64,000 nt of DNA, taken from Saccharina japonica (lineage: Eukaryota; Sar; Phaeophyceae; Laminariales; Laminariaceae). Below, piece by piece: positions 1 through 10,270 of this stretch. The stretch spans positions 94,501 to 158,500 of the forward strand of contig MEHQ01003965.1 of assembly GCA_008828725.1 (NCBI GenBank). The letters are read 5' to 3'. Made by a program: the position numbers and the translations under genes. The notes beneath the pieces are model-generated. The model made no database searches, had not been told where the DNA came from, and worked only from the letters and a program-made list of their open reading frames with translations. Within the stretch, counting starts at the first letter, position 1, and every line of letters starts with the position of its first letter.

Positions 1-2
1 CA

Positions 3-277
3 CCCCACCTCGAATCGGTGGCGACTCTTTTCAAGTACTTTTAAGGAAAACGAAGACACGTTCCTCTGAGGCTACGCGAGAAGAATTTTCCAGTACCCGG
101 GCATCCCACTACCGAATGTTCTTTTGAAATAGGTATCGCGAGGTATACCCTGAACGTCAGGAATGTCGGGCACGCCGTCGGGCCGGCAGAATACTCGCAC
201 CGTTGTCCTCCCCACCTCCCGATGCGGTTGCGCCGCTCTTTTCAGTACGTAAGGAAAACGAGACACGTACTTTGAGC
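3..277. repeat. Diverged direct duplication at the left edge
   Basis: Two copies of a roughly 68-bp sequence lie at about 3-71 and 209-277. Both share ccccacct, then a GGCGACTCTTTTCA / GCCGCTCTTTTCA core, then AAGGAAAACGA(A)GACACGT and CTTTGAG or CTCTGAG. They are direct copies about 206 bp apart, with a few substitutions and small indels. The 137 bp between them carries no recognised gene. A shorter relative of the same core (CGGTTGTCGCCGCTCTTTC) is seen near 7615, inside a Maf-gene intron, so this is probably a dispersed repeat rather than a coding exon. Confidence 0.6.
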
Positions 278-546
278 ATCGAGAGAGATCTCCACCGCAC
301 CCACACCGAAGTTCTTGCGGGTCCCGCAAATACAAATTGCGCTGTTGCCCATCAGCTATGTACGAGAAAAGCTATCCAACGTCCGCTCACTCGCCGACCA
401 GCACACAAACGAGAGCCATCACCTCGGCACCTATGATAGAGGGCTACCTGGCCCAAGGAGGCCTGGTGAGCCTAAAATCGCACAAAAATACCAGGGTTGT
501 TTACGATGCGGTTTTTCCTAACGGTTCGATGTGGTTAGGTGTGGTT

Positions 547-900
547 AACCGCGCCGCACCGCACCGTAGGGTTCTGGCCCTCTCGAAAACCGCACCGCAC
601 CGTATATCTTACGACACCGGGAAACCGTACCGAACCGCACCGTGCTACTGTAGTAGGTCTTAAAAGTAGCACCGAACCGCACCGTAGCGCTCACAACTTC
701 GAAAACTCGCACCGAACCTACCAGGTTTTACGATTTTTGAAAACCGCACGGAGCCGCACCATAGGGCATTAAACAGCACGGAACCGCATCGTAGGGGTTA
801 CGACATCTGAAAACCCGTAACCGAACCGCAACGTAGGTTTTACGATTTCTAGAAACCGCACCGAACCGCGCCTTAGGGATGCCACCGAATGAAACCGCAC
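547..900. repeat. AACCGCACCG minisatellite array A
   Basis: Degenerate tandem repeat built on AACCGCACCG(A/C)ACCGTAGG followed by a short TTACGA-type spacer and TGAAAACCGCA. The unit is roughly 40-60 bp. It gives spurious open frames rich in PHRT and EPHR. Further single copies with altered spacing (cggttt/aacggt) run on to about 1060. Confidence 0.75.
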
Positions 901-1060
901 TGCGACGTGTGCATCAACGTACGGTGCCAAAAGCCGTTTGAACGGTTATTTAACGGTGGCGTGAACTTGAAACCGTAAACAAACGGTTGCATTGTTACAT
1001 TGGCCGCGGAACGGTGCTTCGTACGGGTTCACGGTTTCGTACGGTTCATGACGGTTTCTG

Positions 1061-1500
1061 CACGGTTTGGTGTCAAAAATATTCCTGCTAAAATTGAAGT
1101 AGGCACTTGGCACGGTATATCATATACATACATATATACTTATATACTACTGTCGTATACACTCGGTGTCAAAATTGTTCCCATAACAACTTGGTTGCTC
1201 AACTCATTTAGATATAATATGATTAATACCAACCGTCTGTCGCATACATACACGCTCGTACATATAAATGCATATATTTTATATATATATATATATAATA
1301 TACTCGCATATATAAATGTGTATGACACGTGGTATTTCATATTTTGATTTCATTTGATTAATATTGAATCCGAAAATGAGTATTAAAAGGTAAATACTAC
1401 CAGATACCTCGTACTGTATCTGAACGTTCCCGGGGAGTGTAATATTATATTATATACAATATTATATATTATATTAATACTTCAAAGCAGGGCGTAAAAT
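1061..1500. other. AT-rich stretch without a gene
   Basis: Very AT-rich DNA with (TA)n and (ATAT)n runs at about 1270-1310 and 1440-1475. Open frames here encode only Tyr/Ile-rich microsatellite translations and show no protein-like composition. I see no gene. Confidence 0.6.
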
Positions 1501-1700
1501 AGGTGGTGAAATGTTGCGCTGGCGCATTTTTTTGTCGTAAATCCCGTTTTTTTCACCACGTACCAGAGGCACGGTGCGGCTTGCCGCACCACGTTTTTTC
1601 TGTGCCGCACCTTTTTTCGCCATAGGCGAAAAAATATGTGCGGGCCCGAAAAAAGTTTAGGCGTGCTTTTCGCCGCAGGCGAAATATTTTAGACCCTTTT
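1490..1700. repeat. Palindrome-rich block with GGTGGTGAAA / TTTCACCACG and TTTCGCC motifs
   Basis: Short inverted repeats are visible: GGTGAAATG near 1503 against TTTTCACCACG near 1550, GTGCGGC/GCCGCAC near 1572-1590, and TTTTTTCGCC/GGCGAAAAAA around 1613-1635. A second TTTTCGCC...GGCGAAA pair lies at about 1665-1685. Together they could fold into several hairpins. There is no recognised RNA family. This may be the end of the mobile element that includes the neighbouring AACCGCACCG arrays. Confidence 0.45.
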
Positions 1701-1981
1701 TGTGTTGATTTCACCTTAGATGCTCTATTCGGGACATTTTTCCTTTGCCTGAGGACAAAGCAGGCCTCAAACAGCTGAACCGAGCGGGTTAGACGCACAT
1801 TATGAGTATATTGACGCATATATGAAAAAAAAGGCCTTCGGGGGCCCTCCCCCCTCCGGGGGGGGGGCCCGGCGGGGCTGCGGGGGGCTGCACCTCGCCT
1901 ACGGCTCGTGGTGCGCTGCCCGCACCACAAGCCGGACGCCTATTTTTCGCCCTGCTTCGAAGTATTGATACGTACACAGCG

Positions 1982-2317
1982 GTGACGCGTAAAATTTTTG
2001 GCAACCCCAAGGCAACCGACACCGGAAAAATCGAGATTAGAAAAGCCACACAACTCGCCGCCCTCAAGAATGCGCTCGAGGGGCCACAGCAGCGTCGGCA
2101 GAAGAGTGATGCGGTATCTCTGCGGGCAGTGGCCAACGCCGCCGATCGTTCCCTGAAGGCTCGTCTGGAGAAGGAGGTGGAGAAATGGGACGAGCTGCCC
2201 GCCATCGGACACGGGTGCGAGGACTGGCAGTCCGAGACACGATGCCAACGGCAACGTTATGGCTCACCAGGTCAATTCCCTATCCTGTCCGCCCTTGCTC
2301 GAGCGTGCCTTACTTAG
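1982..2317 (+). pseudogene. Possible coding remnant, unrecognised
   Basis: An open frame of 111 codons whose first 80 residues have protein-like, charged composition (KIEIRKATQLAALKNALEG, then RSLKARLEKEVEKWDELP), with helix-like heptads and codon use unlike the flanking repeats. The frame then decays near 2235. Other frames from 2259 and 2333 continue for about 65-80 residues each, as expected for a frame-shifted remnant. I recognise no family. It sits between two AACCGCACCG arrays in the same orientation, which suggests captured or mobile-element coding sequence. It could instead be one exon of an unseen gene. Confidence 0.3.
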
Positions 2318-2584
2318 CGTCGACAGTACCAGTTGTCAGCCGGAGAGAGAGTTTCCGCAGCTGGCTCTCATGCACAGCAATACCCTTCCGCAGAAAATGT
2401 GGGCCCCAAGTACCTTGAAAACAAATCAGCCTGGAAAACGTGTGTTTTTATATTTTTGAAGCTGAACCCGCATCCCATTCCCGCGGTCAAGGAACTGGAC
2501 CTCCGTCTGGGAAAAACAGGCTACTCTATCCACGGGTTTGCACGATTCATTCATAAAGCACCCGTAAAGAAATAGTGGTTTCGT

Positions 2585-2975
2585 TAGTGCCCGAGAAAAA
2601 GCGTCAGAACCGTACGAAACCGCGGTTTTGTACGGTTTATTCTCACGGTGCACCGTGGAGAAAAAGCTGGATTGTACGGTTTTCCCTACTACGGGGAGTG
2701 GAACCGCACCGTAGAAAGAAACGTTCAACGGGGAACCGCGCCGAACCGCACCGTAGGATGTATCAAAGCACCGAACCGCGCCGTACGATCTACGATTTCT
2801 GAAAACCGCAGCGAACCGCACCGTATGATTTTTTTTTTTTCAGAACCGCACCGAACCGCACCGTAGGATTTCAATTCTGAATACCGCACCGAACCACTCT
2901 GTAAGATTTCCGATTTCTTAAAAACGCACCCGACCGGACCGTAGGATTTACTATTTCTGAAAACCGCAACGTGCA
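2585..2975. repeat. AACCGCACCG minisatellite array B
   Basis: Second array of the motif seen at 547-900, same orientation: repeated GAACCGCACCGTAGGATTT followed by a short TTCTGAAAACCGC-type segment, five or more degenerate units with one interrupting T-tract at 2827-2840. Arrays A and B bracket a 1.7-kb core that contains the possible coding remnant at 1982. Confidence 0.75.
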
Positions 2976-4161
2976 CGGACGGATAACCGTAAAAAACCCT
3001 GGAAAATACCACGAGACACGATTTTTCGACACACAGGGGAGATGCAAGTCCGAGAACTTCAGTGACGATCTCACTGGGTCATCTGGTCGTACAGACCCCT
3101 CGAGGGGCTGCGATGGTGCCGTGCGCGCAGAGATCTGGTTGTGCTTCATATCGCGAACCTATATACGTATGATATATATATAGGACCCTCTTGGTGTTGC
3201 GTTGGTTTGTGGCAGGATTGTTCTTAGATACATCACGAGGAAGCCGTCCATTGGTCCATCTACACAGTACCCCGAAACCAACGGTTTCAAATTTTCAAAA
3301 AAAAAAAAAAAAAAATCTCCTTTTCGTAGAACGTCTGAAGTGCCACCTTAATGCCTTAATGCGTGCGTGCATGTATGGTGATCGGTGTGAGGGTTCAGGT
3401 TAGAGTTCGGTTGGAAAACTGCCAATCCGAACAGCAGCGAGTGACAACCTGCCTCATTTTGTTTTTTTTTATGACACACCCTGTCGGTAGTACGTGCGGG
3501 GCCCGTAAATAGATGAGTAGCATTTGGATGAAACATTAATATACAAACGGTTCTTCTACATACCAATTTACCTTTATTTTTGGGAAAACAGTTGAAAATG
3601 AGCACGAACTATGAGGTGTTTTACTACTGGGCTCTTATGTTATCATTGTTATACCTGGTATATTATTGTCATCATTTTATTTTCCAGCTCAACCATTGTA
3701 GTAGGACATTTTACCCTCAGCGACCTTCTGGACTATAGTAGACAGTAGACTATAACAGACTATAACAGTAGCACTGGTCACAGGTGTCATCTCTTCTTCC
3801 CCCGGTATAGTAGTACGTGCCTCAGTTTCATCGCGCATAGGGTTCATTCAGCATTCACACTGCTCTTCCACTCTCTTCGAGTTTTGCTGACTCACGCACA
3901 CTCACGCACTCGCGCTTTCCGCTGATCATTTTGTATGTTTGAAAAAGTTCCCGCGAGTACGGGTATGTGCACTCGGTGAAACTTGCACGCACGAAATCGA
4001 TTTGAGTAGGCACGTGGGCAACCCAACAAGCCATCGAGGACGCTACGGAAACCTGAATCTGACCCTAAACTCCAGTATGTTGTCCCCACGACGGGAATGC
4101 AGTCAGTCCTAAACGAGGTTTAATGTGAGGTGCCTATGATTACTGCTCGGTCGTGTTCGCC
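2976..4161. other. Intergenic DNA upstream of the Maf gene
   Basis: Nothing gene-like was recognised. The stretch contains an A-tract at 3297-3315, a TACCTGGTA palindrome at 3652-3660 and low-complexity CTCACGCAC repeats near 3890-3910. The part nearest 4162 should hold the Maf-gene promoter, but I see no convincing TATA box. Confidence 0.4.
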
Positions 4162-7100
4162 ATGACCTTCCCGCACGATTGCCTTCGTGCCCAACTGCCC
4201 GATCTGAGCTGTTGTATGTTTTGGTACCGTCCGTCTGGTGTCGCAAGCAGCACGGAGGCGAAGCCGTCTCTTGTCGGCTCTGGAGCCGACAGCACTCCAT
4301 GCGAGGGATCGACGTTGTTCGCTCACGGTGGATTCGTGTCCAAGTGCGACTTGGTTCTTGCCAGCCAAAGCCCCCGCCGGCTGGAGATAGTGGGCATGAT
4401 GGGACTGGCAGTGAGTGAACCTTTCGTTTTTCCCCTCGACAGCGCGGTCCCAGCATGAACCCGTACTCGTAGAGCTTGTAGAGCTACAAGGTATCTGCGG
4501 ATTAATGATCCCCTTTTCATGGCCGCACCAGCGCTTGGGACACCAACCACTTGGAGTTAGGGCAGGGAATTTTTTGCATTACTAGAAAAAATTATTATCA
4601 GCAGTACTGCAGTACCAGGTATATAAAGCCCTTGTGTTGATTTGATGTCGGTCGGTGGAGAGAGTTGGGTTCTTCGCCGAACCGCGCATGTTTGCCTCGC
4701 TATGGTCCGGTGCAAGCGCCGTTGGTGCGGCAGGATACTAACTTCATTCGTAGTGACTGCTTGTGAGGTGTCACGAGGCGTATGGTATCCTTTTGCTCTC
4801 TCTTCCTCGCGTAGGATAGGGTTCTCATTGTATTGTTTACGTCCATCTTCGCTCTTGTGGCTCGACCGTGCTTGATTCTCCACCACGCTCGATGCCGGAT
4901 GCCTGGTGTATCGTGCCATGTTGTCCTCCCTCGGGGAGAGCCTCGGAGGCAAGTTAATAGGTTGGTAGAGCCTCATTCCGAGAAATATCGTAGTTCGTCA
5001 AAAGCCAAGAACGATTGTTTTTGGTGAAGAACGGAGCTGAGAATTAATGTTGACTCATCGCTGCCCCCAACTCGACTTCACCCTATCAGGATCAAGTTCG
5101 AGTGGTGGTGTCCGACTTCGAAGAGAATCTGGACAAATCGTCCTTCAAAGACCCGAGGGAGTACGCCATTGCCAACGCATGCGGCAAAGCAAGAGAGGTG
5201 ACTGCTGTCGGTACGGACGCATTGCTGTATATTCGTCGCCAAGAGTAGTGCGCAAGCTGCTAGAAGGTGGTCGGTCATCCACGGTGCGGTATGGACGAAT
5301 GTGCGTATTTCGCTGTGAATAATGTGCCCAATCTGCTTGCGCTAGAATTTTTTCTGCACACACAACGTCGCAAGCGCCCAGCCTGAATTGCGCATACATG
5401 TATCGGAGGTTCTGTGATGAGTGTGTGCCTTTTCCACAACACATACCCGAAAACGCAACTACTGTTGAACATCCAGCAACTGGGAGCATTGGGGATGAGC
5501 GTCGTTGGCTGTTGGTTGCCGCTCTTTCTAAAAGCGCGCCGTTCGCGCGAGCATCGGTACCGATAGTGATATTTGTTTTCACTTGACTTATTGGTGCAGT
5601 CACTCTCTATCACGGCGATCCTCTCGCCGTCTTTTGCTACATAAAGGTATCGGCTTGTGGATCACCCCGCTGTTAGGATATGAATCGGCCGTCGTTACAC
5701 GATCGTTTTATGTAGCTTATGGCGATCGGCGTCTCGCGTGCTTTCTAGAGGTGTGTCGGCCTACGCGATGTGGAGTCGACACGGGTTTAAGCTCTTCCGT
5801 CTCTCACGGTCGTTTTTGTTTGCGGCGCCGTATTTAGCTGGTTATTTTCTTCTACTGCTGCCCCCTCTGAAAAGAACAGGGTTGACACGGACTAGTGATA
5901 CGGCCTAGGCTGGGAACTGTCTGTTACATTTTGCAAACGTTAAAAGTCGCACACGCAAACGTTCGGGTGAAGCTCTGCCAAACGTTCGTCCCGATGGCGG
6001 TATCATATATTGCGACGTTCTGTCGTGGAGGTACGCATGCGCAAGTGTTCACAACAGCAGTTTGGAATCGCGTGTTCTTTTTGGCTTGCCCGGACGCAGG
6101 TGGCAGGCCGTGTACTTCAAGACGGCAGCGGGAGCGAGGGGGGCGACGCACCTATCGTCGTGATAGGTTCCGACACCATTGTCGACGTGAGAGTTGGCGA
6201 CGTCGGAGGTTTACGACATACATTAGTCAATTATTTGTTTTCATCGGCAACCAGCCATATACATATAGTCGTATCGCGCGGAATACGCGTCGTCTAGAGT
6301 ACGCGCGTCAGTGATGACATGGCACTTGGCTGCTTTCATCGCAAGCCTATTTGGGCCGTAACGTGTGGTGCGGCCCGTCGTGTTTTTCGACAGGCGCGTG
6401 TCTGGTTAAGCTGAATAACAGCATGTGGCAACTCGAATCGAGACTAAACGGGTCGAGGACGCAACGAGAATTAGCCTTTGTGGGTACAGGAGCATGATTT
6501 GCCGCTTCGATCCAGACTGCTTCGAGCTTCGTTGCGCATGTCCAAGTCACCCTCATCAACTCGCTCCTTACCCCTTTCACCGCTCCAGAAAGTATCAGAT
6601 TATAAGTCCAAGCAGTTTGTCCCCGAAACCTTCGGCGCCGTTCTGAGGGGGTTGACGTATCCAACCTCCTCTGTCCGTCGCCACCACCGCCCCTATTCGG
6701 CAACATAACCGAGTGAACATCCGTGCCGCAACCACCGTTTTCAGTTGGATGGCGTTATCTTGGAGAAGCCCAGGGATGACGACCACGCGTTCTCCATGCT
6801 TTCGAGCATGAGCGGGCGGCGGCACCTGGTGCACTCGGGAGTGTCCGTCTTTACCGGCAAGGTCGGGAAAATGGAGGCAGCTGTTAGCTTCTGCGAGACC
6901 ACGGAAGTGCTCTTCACGGCTCTCTCGCCCGAAGAAATCCGCGCGTACATCCGGTGGGTCCATACACGTAGCGACTGGATGAACAGAGCTTGGAGGACGC
7001 CGGCAGAGAGACACTTCAGAACCAACTGCTGTCCCCACTCTCAGCATGGAACCTGAAACGTTTTTTTGTTTTGTTTTCGTACGCACTTCTGGTGTACCTG

Positions 7101-8190
7101 TAGCATCTGCAGTGCGCCTGCGTCAAATAGAGGGCTCCTGCAGTGCAGTCGGAAGCCAGCGGCGTTGGCTTTGTGTGTGGCGTCTAAAACAAGCGCTCCT
7201 CTGCAAACACGCATGCACACAGCCGGCAAGAGAACGTACTTGACCACCGCAAGGATAGAAACGAGGCACATGTTTGGAACAGTTGACGACATAATATTAC
7301 GACGACCACAGCATTGGCCACTGCTCGCTTGGGGCATGATACATTACATGTCCGACCTACGATGCAAGGAAGCATACGACACGGGTGCAGCAAGGTCCCA
7401 CTCGTACTGCCGCGCGCTCACACTACTCGTGGATGGTTCAAGGGTTGATTATACCAAACTTGTCATTGAGTTGGTCGCTACCTCTCGGTCCCCAGAGGGT
7501 TAAGCATTGCCTCCGCTGTTCCTCGCTGCTCTAACCGCACCGCCCCTGATGGAGCTAGCAAAGTTGCTCACGGTAATAAAAAATGCGGTGTTCGACTGCC
7601 AGCCTCCTGATTCGGTTGTCGCCGCTCTTTCTTATTGACCGGCCTCAGAACCCGAGAGCCGATGGACAAGTCGGGGTCTTACGGCATTCAGGGGGCAGGA
7701 GGACAATTTGTGCGCAAGGTGGAAGGGTGAGCCCACGATAATCGTTGCGAGACGACCGCGCGTTAGAGACGCGTGGCACCTCACAGCATGAACGGCAGGA
7801 GCCACTTCTTTGATTAACCGCGGACTCTCCGGGCAGGGGGGCGATTAGACTCGACTGCGGCACTCGCTAGTTTTGGTCTTGGCATTTCCGGTCCGATGAA
7901 ATAACGCCACGGTGCGCTTTGGAAGTTTTCGCTGAACGCTCCGATCGAACTTGTGCCTCTGACCCGCAGATGTTACTTCAACGTGATGGGTTTCCCCATG
8001 CACGCGTTCTCGTGTCTTGGCATTCCCGGTCTGATAAAAATAACGCCACGGTGCGCTTTCGAATTATTCGCTGAACCCTCCGATTGCACTTGTACCTTTG
8101 ACCCGCAGGTGTTACTTCAACGTGATGGGTTTCCCCATGCACGCGTTCTCGAGGCGTTTAGCGGGCCTCATCGAGGACGGGAAAGTGTGA
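4162..8190 (+). CDS. Maf/ASMTL-type nucleoside triphosphate pyrophosphatase, six exons
   Basis: Maf proteins hydrolyse non-canonical or excess nucleoside triphosphates (dTTP, UTP or modified pyrimidines, 7-methyl-GTP) to the monophosphate and pyrophosphate, a house-cleaning role in the cytosol or an organelle. Inferred exons: 4162-4410, 5090-5210, 6107-6186, 6745-6953, 7649-7726, 8109-8190. All introns are GT..AG and the phases match, giving 819 nt and about 272 residues. Visible Maf signatures, in order: LVLASQSPRR (residues 64-73); FEENLDKSSF in exon 2; GSDTIVD (144-150, with the catalytic Asp146) in exon 3; LEKP in exon 4; EPMDKSGSYGIQG (223-235) in exon 5; YFNVMGFP and AGLIEDGKV at the C-terminus. 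The family core is about 190-200 residues, so the first 60 residues are an extension with no clear targeting signal. An in-frame TGA at 4126 limits the ORF, and 4162 is the first ATG after it; ATG 4216 is an alternative. Family certain; splice borders inferred. Confidence 0.9.
7876..8151 (+). repeat. 138-bp tandem duplication of the last Maf intron/exon junction
   Basis: Two copies, 7876-8013 and 8014-8151, both begin GTCTTGGCATT and end in the coding string CCCATGCACGCGTTCTCG. Each carries the end of the last intron (GACCCGCAG acceptor) and the first 43 nt or so of the last exon. The copies differ by roughly 10-15 substitutions in the intronic part but are nearly identical in the exonic part. 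Both acceptors (7969 and 8108) keep the reading frame and restore the same Gly codon. Only the second copy runs into the family-typical C-terminus. The first, if used, reads on through the second copy in another frame and ends after 8190. Confidence 0.9.
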
Positions 8191-9924
8191 TAACGTGACG
8201 ACGAAGGCTTTGGAGAAGACAGCACGGACACCACTTTAACCCCTTTCGGCACGTTTAGGCACGTTTAGCCCTTTATTAGGACTGCACTCCCGGTGTGGAG
8301 ACAAACTCTTGAAATTAGAGTAATATTTAGGTTCATATATAGTGCAGTACAAAAAGGGTCGCATGCCAGGCGGCCAAAACCTACATACCTGGTAGCACAT
8401 TGATCAGGTCTGGGCGACGTGAACCTGCCTCGATACTATTAATATGTACCTGGTGGGTAGAACGTGGTAGAGTTTTCGGGCAGCAGGCAACCGCACGAAG
8501 GCTTGGACACTGCCCAGGCGCACTTAGCAGGCGGGTGCTCGTTGACATGCCGGCTCTGCTCGCCGTGCCCCCCGCTGTCTACAGGTAGTTGGAACTGTGG
8601 AGGGCTTATGCTCTATTTTTACCCATCTGCCGGAGGATAATAGAATAAATTAAAAACTGGTTTGGTTTAACGTGCGTGATAAGTGACAATCCGAGGTGTG
8701 TACTTAAGACGCGTGGGGGTCGGGAGAGAATAGTTCGATTATCCTTCCGCTCATGGCGGCTTGTCGTTTTTATACACACACGCGGACACGCTTTGCAAGG
8801 TGTGGCGGGGTATGACGTCTCCACGCTTCACATGGAGTGGTTTGCAATGTTTTGCCGGAACCGGGCGAGAGGACACGCAGACGGCGACCCATGGTGTCTC
8901 ACGCACATGAAAATCTATTCAAGCACATCCTCGAGAAACGAGCACCTCCTATGCTTGTTCGCCTGGCACCGCCTTTAGGCGAGAAGCCCAGCTATTATTT
9001 GCTCATAGACACATAGACACCCATCCATCGGCCCGGGTTTGAGGTGATTGATGGTCGATGAATGGAAAACGAGCCGGTGATTCAATGTTTTCAGTGTTCT
9101 CTCTTCCCTGTTGCGGTGTTAGTATTTTACGTAAGTGTCTCCTCATCGCACCTGGCAGGCGCTATGGTCTGCCTATATGAGGAGTTACTCACCCCTCTGC
9201 AGGCAGAAGACGTCTGGGCGAGGCGAGCAACTCTTCCCCATATACTGAGATTCAATGTCGCGGAAAAGCGAAATATGTCCGCCGGATTAAATGTATATGT
9301 TTGTCTAATCAAGTTACTGGAGTAAACATACAAAGCCTTTCTACACTGTGAGAAAATGTTTCGTTAGACCGTAGCATTCACAAGGTATACTTATGAGATA
9401 CTCGTAGTGCTAGATTAATGTCTATTAAGTAGCCCAGACAGACGAACCCGTCTGTCTTTATCATAGCAAAAGACGAAACGTAGCAGCACACACCATCGGG
9501 ATAACCTCATTGCAACAGCACACACCACCAGGATGACCTCCTCATGCGACCGTCAACCGTTTTAAATATGTAGTACACTGGGGAACAGCAGCCCAACGAA
9601 TATCGTTACCGCTTCTCTATGATATGTTTGTCTACAGCAGCCCAGGTGTTGAAGTGGACAAGCGGATGCCCACGTTAGAAGCAGATCACGCGGCAACGTC
9701 CTACTGCTTGGGACACGCTTTTTCCTAAGAGTCTACTCTTTGCTTTTCCGTCGGCACTAAAAACGACCCACGCGAAAGAAAAATGAAACTACACTATGTC
9801 CTAGCTGTGTTGTACCGCAATACACCTTTGGAACACGATGGCAAGTGATTTTCCTGTGTTACGACGACTCATACGTTTGATACACCTTGGGTTTGACAGT
9901 GTAGGAGGAGCAGCGGCACAGCAG
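8191..9924. other. Intergenic DNA without recognised gene
   Basis: No open frame here has recognisable protein features. Short ORFs (for example around 8676-8978 and 9062-9325) have no homology-like pattern. A TACCTGGTA palindrome lies at 8386-8394, and a small inverted repeat AGACAGACGAACCCGTCTGTCT lies near 9436-9457. Confidence 0.45.
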
Positions 9925-10270
9925 CAACCTGCTCGGCTGGGGGGGGGTTGCAGCAACGGAGAGCCGAGGAGGAACGGAAGATCGGTTAATCGCAGGAATG
10001 CCCGCTTCGCACCGATGTTCACATGCGCGGGGCTGGGGGGGGTATTGCAATGACGGGGGCACCGAGGAGCACAGGTGCACCCGACGGCAGGGAAGCCCGC
10101 TCTGGGCCGACGACAGTCACACGCCGGACAGTGGGGGTGTTGCAACGCCGGGCCGACGATGCGGATGGAGAAGGAAGACGCGCATGCTGTCACCGGGCCG
10201 TGACTGGGATGCCCGTTTTGCACCGACGATAGTTATGCGTCAGGCAGGGGGGGTGTCGCAGCGCGAGGGA
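9925..10270. repeat. GC-rich degenerate tandem repeat
   Basis: Three to four degenerate units of roughly 105-120 bp. Each contains a (G/C)AATGCCCGCTTCGCACCGA-like core followed by GGGGGGGGTATTGCAA or GGGGGTGTTGCAA; cores begin near 9995, 10090 and 10207, and an earlier partial unit ends near 9955. The G-runs could form quadruplexes. Apparent open frames on both strands are by-products of the repeat and should not be called genes. Confidence 0.65.
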
